Of a stretch of 5,034 nucleotides of DNA, positions 1-5,034 are shown piece by piece. Where the stretch lies: assembly GCA_964589375.1 (NCBI GenBank), contig CAZPSA010000070.1, positions 1 to 5,034 of the forward strand, given 5' to 3'. This stretch comes from CAG-533 sp964589375 (GTDB lineage Bacteria > Bacillota_I > Bacilli_A > RF39 > UBA660). Positions within the stretch are counted from its first letter, which is position 1. Each line of letters opens with the position of its first letter. A program made the translations under genes and the position numbers. The notes beneath the pieces are model-generated. The model searched no databases, was not told the DNA's origin, and saw nothing but the letters and a program-made list of their open reading frames with translations.

Positions 1-1
1 T

Positions 2-46
2 CCCACAGCACAGGACAAAATTGTTGATTTATTAGACAATTTATAA
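2..46 (+). CDS. 3' end of a plus-strand gene, possibly a tyrosine recombinase (partial)
   Basis: Frame 2 reads 14 codons, PTAQDKIVDLLDNL, to a TAA stop at 44-46; the other two plus frames stop after 8 and 10 codons. The peptide is charged and amphipathic like a real C-terminus. The base before the first full codon is T, which would allow a preceding His (CAT). If so, the tail would read H-P-T-A-x-x-K-x-x-V-D-L-L-D. That resembles the end of many Bacillota tyrosine integrases, where the catalytic Tyr sits in a Y-x-H-x-T motif a dozen or so residues from the C-terminus. The catalytic residue itself would lie outside the window, so the assignment is inference from a very short stretch. The tandem repeats just downstream are consistent with an integrase 3' end near an attachment region. 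Any other protein with this tail is equally possible. Confidence 0.4.
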   Translation, partial: PTAQDKIVDLLDNL

Positions 47-60
47 GTAAATATTAAAAT

Positions 61-84
61 ATTAGTACCTAAATTAGTACCTAA
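61..84. repeat. Perfect tandem 12-bp direct repeat (2 copies)
   Basis: ATTAGTACCTAA occurs twice head to tail, at 61-72 and 73-84. Each unit contains a small dyad, TTAG-TAC-CTAA, and the last CTAA also forms CTAA-AAA-TTAG with bases 88-91. It begins 14 bases after the stop codon of the partial plus-strand gene and sits between convergent genes. Arm-type recombinase sites, an operator-like array or a replication slip are all possible; the sequence alone does not decide. Confidence 0.8.
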
Positions 85-111
85 AAATTAGAAAAAGTCC
101 ATAAATAAAGG

Positions 112-133
112 AAAAATTAACTATTTAATTTTT
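112..133. terminator. AT-only hairpin between convergent genes (weak bidirectional terminator candidate)
   Basis: AAAAATTAA (112-120) and TTAATTTTT (125-133) form a perfect 9-bp inverted repeat around a 4-base loop. It overlaps the TAG stop of the 131-aa minus-strand gene (121-123). In either direction the second arm ends in a T run. There is no G-C pair in the stem, so stability is low and such palindromes arise easily in DNA this AT-rich. It is listed because it lies exactly between two convergent 3' ends. Confidence 0.3.
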
Positions 134-516
134 TTATCATAAAAAATATTATTTTTAATATACAAATTATATATATCCTTGTTAACCTCATCTTTTCCTT
201 TTATATTATTAAAACAAACAAAAACTACTTTTTTATTTTCTGTTTTTCGCATATAATTAAATAATTCTAAATCTTCTTCATATATTTTAAGTGAATTAGT
301 AATATTAAATTCAATAAAAACCAAATAATTTAATGACTCAAAAATAACATAACTTCGGACATTATTTTTTTCAAAATTAAAGAAATCTCGTAAAACAAAC
401 TCCTCTTGTTTTTCTAAAGTTAATAACTGATTAATATAATTAATAAAAAAACTCTTATAACCTTTTTCCCATAAATAATAGATAGAATACGGGTTCATTA
501 AAGAAATATATTTCAT
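121..516 (-). CDS. Hypothetical protein, 131 aa, AT-extreme orphan
   Basis: I do not recognise this protein. The ATG at 514-516 is supported by an AAGGAG Shine-Dalgarno at 526-531 with a 9-base spacer; Met7 is the only early alternative and has no such site. The N-terminal half is rich in aromatic residues (Tyr, Phe) with Asn and Lys. A predicted alternating pattern follows: a hydrophobic strand around residues 55-72 containing Y-L-V-F-I-E-F-N, an acidic helix around 78-90, and another strand around 95-103 (K-K-V-V-F-V-C-F). There is no signal peptide, convincing membrane helix or cysteine cluster. The strand-E-helix-strand order loosely recalls PD-(D/E)XK nucleases such as the Rpn/PDDEXK transposase-associated family, but the upstream acidic residue and a clear E-x-K/Q are not visible, so I make no assignment. 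GC is 18% (71 of 396 bases), well below sampled stretches of its neighbours, which suggests acquired or weakly constrained DNA. A terminator after alaS implies its own promoter in 517-598, but none is convincing. Confidence 0.7.
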   Translation of the reverse strand: MKYISLMNPYSIYYLWEKGYKSFFINYINQLLTLEKQEEFVLRDFFNFEKNNVRSYVIFESLNYLVFIEFNITNSLKIYEEDLELFNYMRKTENKKVVFVCFNNIKGKDEVNKDIYNLYIKNNIFYDKKIK

Positions 517-598
517 CTTAATTTGCTCCTTCTATTATATATATTAACCAAATTTTTCTAATTTCCTTTTTCAAATTACATATTTTGTTAAAAATACC

Positions 599-631
599 AA
601 AAAAAGACAAATAGTGCAATTCTATCTGTCT
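599..631 (-). terminator. Rho-independent terminator of alaS
   Basis: Reading the minus strand, AGACAGATAG (631-622) pairs with CTATTTGTCT (614-605). This gives a 10-bp stem with one G-U wobble and a 7-base loop, followed directly by six further T residues (604-599). The first arm begins inside the TAG stop codon of alaS (632-630), so gene end and terminator overlap. The plus strand has no T run after the stem, so it acts in one direction. It separates alaS from the downstream 131-aa gene. Confidence 0.85.
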
Positions 632-2375
632 ACTTTAATACTGCCTTTATTCTTCTAACTCCAGCAGATGAAGCTTCTTCCTTAACAATTTTAAATGTTC
701 CTAAAAGACCAGTATTCTTAACATGAGGACCCATACATATTTCTTTAGAAACATCACCAATACTATATACTGTTACAATATCTGGATATCTTTCAATAAA
801 CATTGCTTCCGCTTTTTCTTTTATTGCTTCTTCTTTCGGCATTTCTTTTACAGTAACAATCAAATCTTGTTTAATCCAATCATTTACTAAATTTTCACAG
901 GCAGCAATTTCTTCAGCTGATAGTTTATGATCACATGAAAAATCAAAACGCATTCTTTCATCATTAATATTAGACCCCATTTGATGACAATTAGGAGAAA
1001 CAACAATTTTTAAAGCTGCATTAAGTAAATGAGTTGCAGTATGATATTTAGTTTCAATCTCATTATTACCAGCCAATCCGCCTTTAAACATACCTTTTGA
1101 AGCAGTTCTTGATAGTTCTTGGTGTTCCTTAAAACGTTCATTAAAACCATCAACATCAACATCTAAACCCTTTTCATTAGCAAGCTCGGTTGTAAGTTCA
1201 ATAGGGAACCCAAAAGTATCGTATAATTTAAAAGCTAAATCTTTATCAATTGATGATAATTTTTCAGTTTCTTTTTCAAAAACTCTTAATCCCTTTTCTA
1301 AAGTACGATTAAACTTTTCCTTTTCCTTTTTTAATTCATCAAGAATTACTTGTTCATTATCTTTTAACTCTGGATAAAAATTACAATATTTATCAATAAT
1401 TAGCCTACTTAACTGTTCATCCCAATTAGAAAGCAAATCAATATTTAATTTTCGAGCATGACGAATTGCTCGACGAATAAGTCTTCTTAAAATATATCCT
1501 CTATCAGTATTAGATGGCACCACCTTAGCATTATCGCCTAAAATAAAGGTAGCTGTTCTAATATGATCAGCAATAATACGCATAGACTTTTCATGTCCTA
1601 AATATGGTAATTTAGTAATTTCTTCTATTTTCTTAATAACATCAATCCAAATACTAGACATATAATTATCGTTAACGCCTTCTAAAATTGCGACAACTCT
1701 TTCTAAACCCATACCAGTATCAACATTTTTATTTTCTAAAACAGATATTTTGCCGTTTTCATCTTTAAAATATTCCATGAAAACATTATTCCAAATTTCA
1801 ACCCATCTTTCATCTTTTGGATCAAAATACTCAGGAACTTCATCATTACTTCTAAAGTAAAAGATTTCTGTATCTCCCCCACACGGACCAGTATCACCCG
1901 CTATCCAGAAATTATCTTCTACTCCTAAAAAAGCAATTTTTTTCTCACTAATTCCTAATTCTTTCCATCTACTTGCACTTACTTCATCTCGCGGAATACT
2001 TTCATTTCCTTCAAAAACAGTAACCGCTAATTTATCACTAGGAATATTTAAAACTTTAGTTAAAAATTCAAAACTAAAACCTATACTTTCTTTCTTAAAA
2101 TAATCTCCTAACGACCAATTACCTAACATCTCAAAAAAAGTATGATGAGATACATCTCCAACAGAATCTAAATCATTAGTCCTAATACACTTTTGACAGT
2201 CAACTAATCTAGTTCCATATGGATGTTTTTTTCCCATTAAATAAGGAACAAGAGGCTGCATACCAGCCGTATTAAACAATACACTACTATCATTTTCTGG
2301 TACCACTGGAGCTGATGCAATTTGAACATGGCCATTACTAATAAAATAATTTAGATACAACTTTCTTAAGTCCAT
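630..2375 (-). CDS. alaS: Alanine--tRNA ligase, compact form (581 aa)
   Basis: This cytoplasmic class II synthetase charges tRNA-Ala with alanine and hydrolyses mischarged Ser/Gly-tRNA-Ala. Visible parts: motif 1 region about 13-45 (GH, APVVPEND, FNTAGMQPLVPY); motif 2 about 61-93 (KCIRTND, then HHTFFEMLGN and GDYF), with Arg65 as the likely ATP-contacting residue; GDTGPCGGDTEIFY at 160-173; motif 3 GMGLER at 221-226; tRNA-recognition helices about 265-430 (DHIRTATFILGD, RRLIRRAIRHA, LYDTFGFP). The editing domain (about 440-581) has HxxxH (H445, H449) and CxxxH (C547, H551), a full zinc site. H449 to C547 spans 98 residues, as in E. coli (H568, C666). The protein ends right after AGVRRIKAVL, so the coiled coil and C-Ala of the roughly 875-aa standard enzyme are absent. 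Only about 20 residues precede HTATHLL, so the beta-barrel insertion is missing too. The start is supported by GAAGGAAGGA at 2381-2390. Tryptophan codons are TGG. Confidence 0.97.
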   Translation of the reverse strand: MDLRKLYLNYFISNGHVQIASAPVVPENDSSVLFNTAGMQPLVPYLMGKKHPYGTRLVDCQKCIRTNDLDSVGDVSHHTFFEMLGNWSLGDYFKKESIGFSFEFLTKVLNIPSDKLAVTVFEGNESIPRDEVSASRWKELGISEKKIAFLGVEDNFWIAGDTGPCGGDTEIFYFRSNDEVPEYFDPKDERWVEIWNNVFMEYFKDENGKISVLENKNVDTGMGLERVVAILEGVNDNYMSSIWIDVIKKIEEITKLPYLGHEKSMRIIADHIRTATFILGDNAKVVPSNTDRGYILRRLIRRAIRHARKLNIDLLSNWDEQLSRLIIDKYCNFYPELKDNEQVILDELKKEKEKFNRTLEKGLRVFEKETEKLSSIDKDLAFKLYDTFGFPIELTTELANEKGLDVDVDGFNERFKEHQELSRTASKGMFKGGLAGNNEIETKYHTATHLLNAALKIVVSPNCHQMGSNINDERMRFDFSCDHKLSAEEIAACENLVNDWIKQDLIVTVKEMPKEEAIKEKAEAMFIERYPDIVTVYSIGDVSKEICMGPHVKNTGLLGTFKIVKEEASSAGVRRIKAVLK

Positions 2376-2390
2376 TTCTATCCTTCCTTC
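2376..2390 (-). promoter_or_regulatory. alaS ribosome binding site
   Basis: The minus strand reads GAAGGAAGGA (2390-2381) then TAGAA and the ATG. This gives two overlapping Shine-Dalgarno cores: AAGGA 9 bases before the start and AGGA 5 bases before it. It fixes the start at 2375. Confidence 0.85.
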
Positions 2391-2458
2391 TAAAGTATTA
2401 TTATTTAAACATAGGCAAAACGTTATAATCTCACACTAGAACTTTTACCACTTAGAAA

Positions 2459-2467
2459 ATTATAACA
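2459..2467 (-). promoter_or_regulatory. Probable alaS promoter: extended -10 (TGTTATAAT)
   Basis: The minus strand carries a consensus TATAAT (2464-2459) preceded by TG-N, an extended -10 that can work without a good -35. At 17-bp spacing the -35 position reads TATAAA (2487-2482), a poor match. Transcription would start near 2452 and give a leader of about 76 bases. The element adjoins the T run of the preceding lon terminator, so the two units abut with no spare sequence. Confidence 0.55.
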
Positions 2468-2496
2468 AAAAAAGAGCTAACTTTATAGCTTTTTTC
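2467..2496 (-). terminator. Rho-independent terminator of lon
   Basis: Reading the minus strand, AGCTA (2490-2486) and TAGCT (2479-2475) form a stem around a 6-base loop. An A run (2495-2491) lies before it, and a single C then seven T residues (2473-2467) lie after it, so A-U pairs could extend the stem past a bulged C. It lies 33 bases after the lon stop. The plus strand also reads as stem plus T run, so it may act both ways. The short GC core makes it moderate in strength. Confidence 0.65.
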
Positions 2497-2529
2497 AGTA
2501 AAATAGATATATTAAGCATTTATTAGATA

Positions 2530-4797
2530 TTATTTCTTAAATAAAAGTTTATATACTTCTTCAAAACTACTTATATAAAATATATTAATATCTTTTAATA
2601 TTTCGGCTGGTATTTCTTCTTCATCTACCTTGTTTTCCATCGGTATAAAGACTGATTTTATTCCATTATTATATGCTGTAATTATTTTATCTTTTACTCT
2701 TGCAACTTTATTTACTCTACCATATAAATCTAGTTCTCCTAAAAAAGCAAAATTGCTATCTACTTTTTTATTATTAAATAAACTACATAATGAAATTGCT
2801 ACCCCTAAAGAACCACTAGCACCATCAAGTTTAAATTTATTAGTATTAAAATGAATATGGATCCCATTAGTACTTTTTTTATAATCCATATAATTATTAC
2901 TCTTTAAATAACTAATAACAACTTTAATAGCATCTTTCAAACTTTCACCAATATTACCAGTTATATTAGAATCATACATCATAGGAACAACAATTGACGA
3001 AACCTTAATTATAGCCCCGTTAGTACTTGTTACTCCAATTAAATTAACTTCCCCAACAATATTTTCCTTTAATTCATAAGAATAGGGTTTTTTCCCCAAA
3101 ATTTCTAAAACATCAGGTTCAGAAGAGACATTATGAATTATCATATAACGAATAACATCATCTAAATATCTTTCCAACTCTCTTAATCCCGGTTCTTTTG
3201 TATATCCTTTTATTAAGAACATAATCTCATCATTAGTTAAAGCTATATCCTTAGCATTATATTTACGTAAAATTGATGGAATTAAATAATTTTGAGCAAT
3301 ATTTTGCTTATCAAAAATTGTATAAGCAGGAACATATAAAACCTCCAAACGATCTTTTAAAACAGGCGGAATCATATCATAATCATTAGCAGTTAATATA
3401 AATAAAACACTCGATAAATCAAAAGGCTCTTCAACATAATTATCTATAAATTCTCTATTTTGCGACGTATCTAAAATATCCAAAAGAACACTAGCTGGAT
3501 CCCCCTTATAATCCTTAACCATCTTATCTACTTCATCAATTAAAATAACTGGATTATTAGTCCCACATTTAATAATCGCATCAATAATTTTACCAGGTGA
3601 TGCTCCTAAATAAGTTCTTTTATGACCAACAAGCTCAGAAGAATCATTCAATCCCCCAACACTTATCTTATAAAATTCTCGCTTTAAACTTTCCGCAATT
3701 GACTTAGCAATCGTGCTTTTACCAACTCCTGGCGGCCCTATTAAACATAGAATTGGATTATTTAATTTTTTATTTTTATCTTTTAAAATCGCATATTCAA
3801 TAATTCTATTTTTAACATTATCTAATTTATAATGGTTTTTATTTAAGACGCTAGTTATCTTCTCTTTATTGATTTCTTCTTTACTAGATTTACCAAAAGG
3901 AAGTGATAAAATCGTATCTAAGTAAGTTCTTATTACACTAAGTTCCGGATTATTACTAGACATATATTCATATTTTTTTAATTCATTAAATAGCTTTTTA
4001 CGCGTTTTTTCATTTGTTTTAATATTTGCTATTCTTTCTTGATAATCATCTATCTCAGCATCTTTTGTAGTTTTAACTCCTAACTCTTCATTTAACTTCT
4101 GAATTTTAGTTTTAATTAGAAAATCTTTTTGCTCTTGCTCAATAGACTGTCTAATATCATTGTCAATCTTATTATTTAATTCAATAACTTCTAACTCGAT
4201 ACTAATATCTTTAATAAGCATTTTAGCCCTTAAAGTTTCATCAAATTCATTCATGTAATTAATTGTTTTATCTAAAGGAAAATGCATAAAATTAACAATT
4301 AAATCAGTAACTTCATCTAAGTTTTTTGCCGCATTCACTTTAGTAATAATACTATTTGAAACATCACTCGCTAATCCCACATATTTTGAAATTAAAGTAG
4401 TTAGTTTTTTACGAAGAGCTAGATGAATCGCCGTTTCTTCTGTTTCTAAAAAAATTCGACGAATATTAGCAATTAAAATACTATTATTTTTCTTATCATT
4501 ACTATATCTATTAATTTTTATTCTATTTAAACCTTTTAAAATAATTCGATAATTCTTATTAGGCAATATAACGCATGATTTAACAAGAGCTAATACTCCC
4601 ACTTCCGGTAAATCAGAAACCGTTGGAGATTCCTCTATTAAATTATTAGGTAAAATTACTACCACTTTTTTATCATAATATAAGTTAGATAAATCAACTA
4701 TTTTCTGACTTAATTCATTACTTAATTCTAAACGCACCTCTTGAAGGGGTAAAAGGGACAATTTCTTAAGTAGTAAAACTGGTAGATTTTTATCCAT
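2530..4797 (-). CDS. lon: Divergent Lon-type ATP-dependent serine protease (755 aa)
   Basis: Lon is a cytoplasmic homohexamer that unfolds and degrades damaged and regulatory proteins. In order: LON substrate-binding domain about 5-180 (opens LPVLLLKKLSLLPLQ); helical/coiled-coil linker about 184-275; AAA+ module about 305-565 with Walker A GPPGVGKS (354-361, K360), pore-loop Y396 in TYLGASPG, Walker B ILIDE (D421, E422), sensor-1 N471, arginine finger R483 (KDRLE), and sensor-2 R539 (PGLREL); protease domain about 580-755. The dyad is S661 (in DGASGS) and K704 (second Lys of VKDK). Their 43-residue spacing matches E. coli S679/K722. H647, H649, D658 and E688 also align. Departures: the usual DGPSAG is DGASGS, the Thr of the TGE motif is Leu686, and the Gly-Gly before the Lys segment is Ala-Arg. 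The ATG at 4797 is chosen because GGAGGT lies 5 bases upstream and the promoter places the RNA start near 4815. An in-frame ATG at 4902 would add 35 residues but lies upstream of that promoter. Whether the cell has a second, standard Lon cannot be seen. Confidence 0.95.
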   Translation of the reverse strand: MDKNLPVLLLKKLSLLPLQEVRLELSNELSQKIVDLSNLYYDKKVVVILPNNLIEESPTVSDLPEVGVLALVKSCVILPNKNYRIILKGLNRIKINRYSNDKKNNSILIANIRRIFLETEETAIHLALRKKLTTLISKYVGLASDVSNSIITKVNAAKNLDEVTDLIVNFMHFPLDKTINYMNEFDETLRAKMLIKDISIELEVIELNNKIDNDIRQSIEQEQKDFLIKTKIQKLNEELGVKTTKDAEIDDYQERIANIKTNEKTRKKLFNELKKYEYMSSNNPELSVIRTYLDTILSLPFGKSSKEEINKEKITSVLNKNHYKLDNVKNRIIEYAILKDKNKKLNNPILCLIGPPGVGKSTIAKSIAESLKREFYKISVGGLNDSSELVGHKRTYLGASPGKIIDAIIKCGTNNPVILIDEVDKMVKDYKGDPASVLLDILDTSQNREFIDNYVEEPFDLSSVLFILTANDYDMIPPVLKDRLEVLYVPAYTIFDKQNIAQNYLIPSILRKYNAKDIALTNDEIMFLIKGYTKEPGLRELERYLDDVIRYMIIHNVSSEPDVLEILGKKPYSYELKENIVGEVNLIGVTSTNGAIIKVSSIVVPMMYDSNITGNIGESLKDAIKVVISYLKSNNYMDYKKSTNGIHIHFNTNKFKLDGASGSLGVAISLCSLFNNKKVDSNFAFLGELDLYGRVNKVARVKDKIITAYNNGIKSVFIPMENKVDEEEIPAEILKDINIFYISSFEEVYKLLFKK

Positions 4798-4808
4798 AAT
4801 GCACCTCC
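4798..4808 (-). promoter_or_regulatory. lon ribosome binding site (GGAGGT)
   Basis: The minus strand reads GGAGGT (4808-4803) followed by five bases and the ATG at 4797. This near-perfect Shine-Dalgarno at ideal spacing decides the start against the longer in-frame option at 4902, which has no comparable site. Confidence 0.9.
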
Positions 4809-4821
4809 AAATATGTTTTTT

Positions 4822-4850
4822 ATTATATAAATTAAATAATATTTTGTAAA
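4822..4850 (-). promoter_or_regulatory. lon sigma-A promoter (TTTACA-N17-TATAAT)
   Basis: The minus strand has TTTACA at 4850-4845, exactly 17 bases, then a consensus TATAAT at 4827-4822. The start of transcription would be near 4815, leaving a leader of about 18 bases that holds just the ribosome binding site. The flanking DNA is strongly AT-rich, as in UP-element regions. No CIRCE (HrcA) or CtsR heptamer repeat was seen nearby. Confidence 0.75.
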
Positions 4851-4865
4851 GTATTTTACGTAAAA
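4846..4865. promoter_or_regulatory. Overlapping palindromes at the lon -35 (operator candidate)
   Basis: TTTTACGTAAAA (4854-4865) is a perfect 12-bp palindrome. It overlaps a second dyad, GTAAA-GTAT-TTTAC (4846-4859), giving alternating GTAAA/TTTAC half-sites. The -35 hexamer (4845-4850) lies within the second dyad, so a bound protein would block RNA polymerase. A palindrome of this length is expected a few times by chance in 5 kb of such AT-rich DNA, so placement is the main argument. Confidence 0.35.
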
Positions 4866-4910
4866 ATTCTAAATTTAAATTAATTAGTTTAAAAAGGAAC
4901 AATTTAACCT

Positions 4911-4940
4911 ATAACTAGTAAAATAACTAACTTATAACTT
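4911..4940. repeat. Three helically phased ATAACT direct repeats upstream of lon
   Basis: ATAACTA (4911-4917), ATAACTA (4923-4929) and ATAACTT (4934-4940) on the plus strand start 12 and 11 bases apart, about one DNA turn each. They lie 60-90 bp upstream of the lon -35. Such phasing is typical of binding sites for response regulators of the OmpR/PhoB kind, but no regulator gene is visible. The rest of 4866-5034 shows no convincing gene or RNA structure. Confidence 0.4.
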
Positions 4941-5034
4941 AAAGTTTCCAAATGAAAATTAACGATTTTTTAAATAATCCGCAAATTTTTAAACTAAATG
5001 CAGGTTTATAAAAATTTATTTAATTTATTAGACT

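Noticed and set aside
534..539. TATAAT on the minus strand upstream of the 131-aa gene as its promoter
   Set aside because: The transcript would start near 527, inside the Shine-Dalgarno sequence (526-531), and no good -35 sits at proper spacing.
2422..2466. 8-bp inverted repeat GTTATAAT / ATTATAAC in the alaS upstream region
   Set aside because: A match this long is expected about by chance in 150 bases of this composition. One arm is part of the -10 element and would not be in the RNA.
2630..2854. 74-codon plus-strand open frame
   Set aside because: It lies wholly antisense to the conserved Lon protease domain, has no ribosome binding site or family resemblance, and mirrors AT-rich codons of lon.
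4798..4902. 35-residue N-terminal extension of Lon from an ATG at 4902
   Set aside because: It spans the consensus promoter and ribosome binding site of lon, has a low-complexity AT-driven composition, and Lon proteins normally begin shortly before the LPVL-type motif.
4952..5011. 19-residue plus-strand open frame beginning MKINDFLNNP
   Set aside because: It has no Shine-Dalgarno sequence and is too short to judge. A faint resemblance to a glycosidase N-terminus is not enough to call a gene or a remnant.
5006..5032. Possible end of a minus-strand gene (eight codons then TAA)
   Set aside because: An eight-codon tail rich in Asn, Lys and Leu in AT-rich DNA is indistinguishable from chance, and no terminator follows it.

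Overview
This is a very AT-rich window, and all three complete genes lie on the minus strand. Tryptophan is encoded by TGG, the stop codons are TAG, TAG and TAA, and two Shine-Dalgarno sequences are strong purine runs (GGAGGT and GAAGGAAGGA). Together these suggest a low-GC Bacillota-type bacterium using the standard code, perhaps an uncultured Mollicutes-like or Bacilli lineage. They argue against a UGA=Trp mycoplasma. The taxonomic placement is inference.

Reading the minus strand from the right end: bases 4798-5034 are a noncoding leader containing a good sigma-A promoter and possible operator repeats. Next comes a divergent Lon-type ATP-dependent protease (2530-4797, 755 aa), with a Rho-independent terminator just after it. 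The 2376-2466 leader holds a probable extended -10 promoter for the next gene. That gene encodes an unusually short alanyl-tRNA synthetase (630-2375, 581 aa) that lacks both the beta-barrel insertion and the C-terminal C-Ala region but keeps a complete editing-domain zinc site. A strong terminator overlaps its stop codon. A 131-aa orphan gene follows (121-516, 18% GC by count). At the far left, bases 2-46 look like the last 14 codons of a plus-strand gene. Its sequence would fit a tyrosine recombinase tail, and it is followed by a perfect tandem 12-bp repeat.

The three minus-strand genes appear to be separate transcription units, each divided from the next by a terminator, so adjacency alone does not imply a shared pathway. 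Lon (protein quality control) and AlaRS (aminoacylation and proofreading) are housekeeping functions. Their interest here is the unusual protein forms: a compact AlaRS, and a Lon whose catalytic dyad is intact but whose surrounding signature has changed. The left 600 bases, with a possible integrase tail, tandem repeats and an AT-extreme orphan, look most like accessory DNA. I saw no CRISPR array, rRNA, tRNA or insertion sequence.
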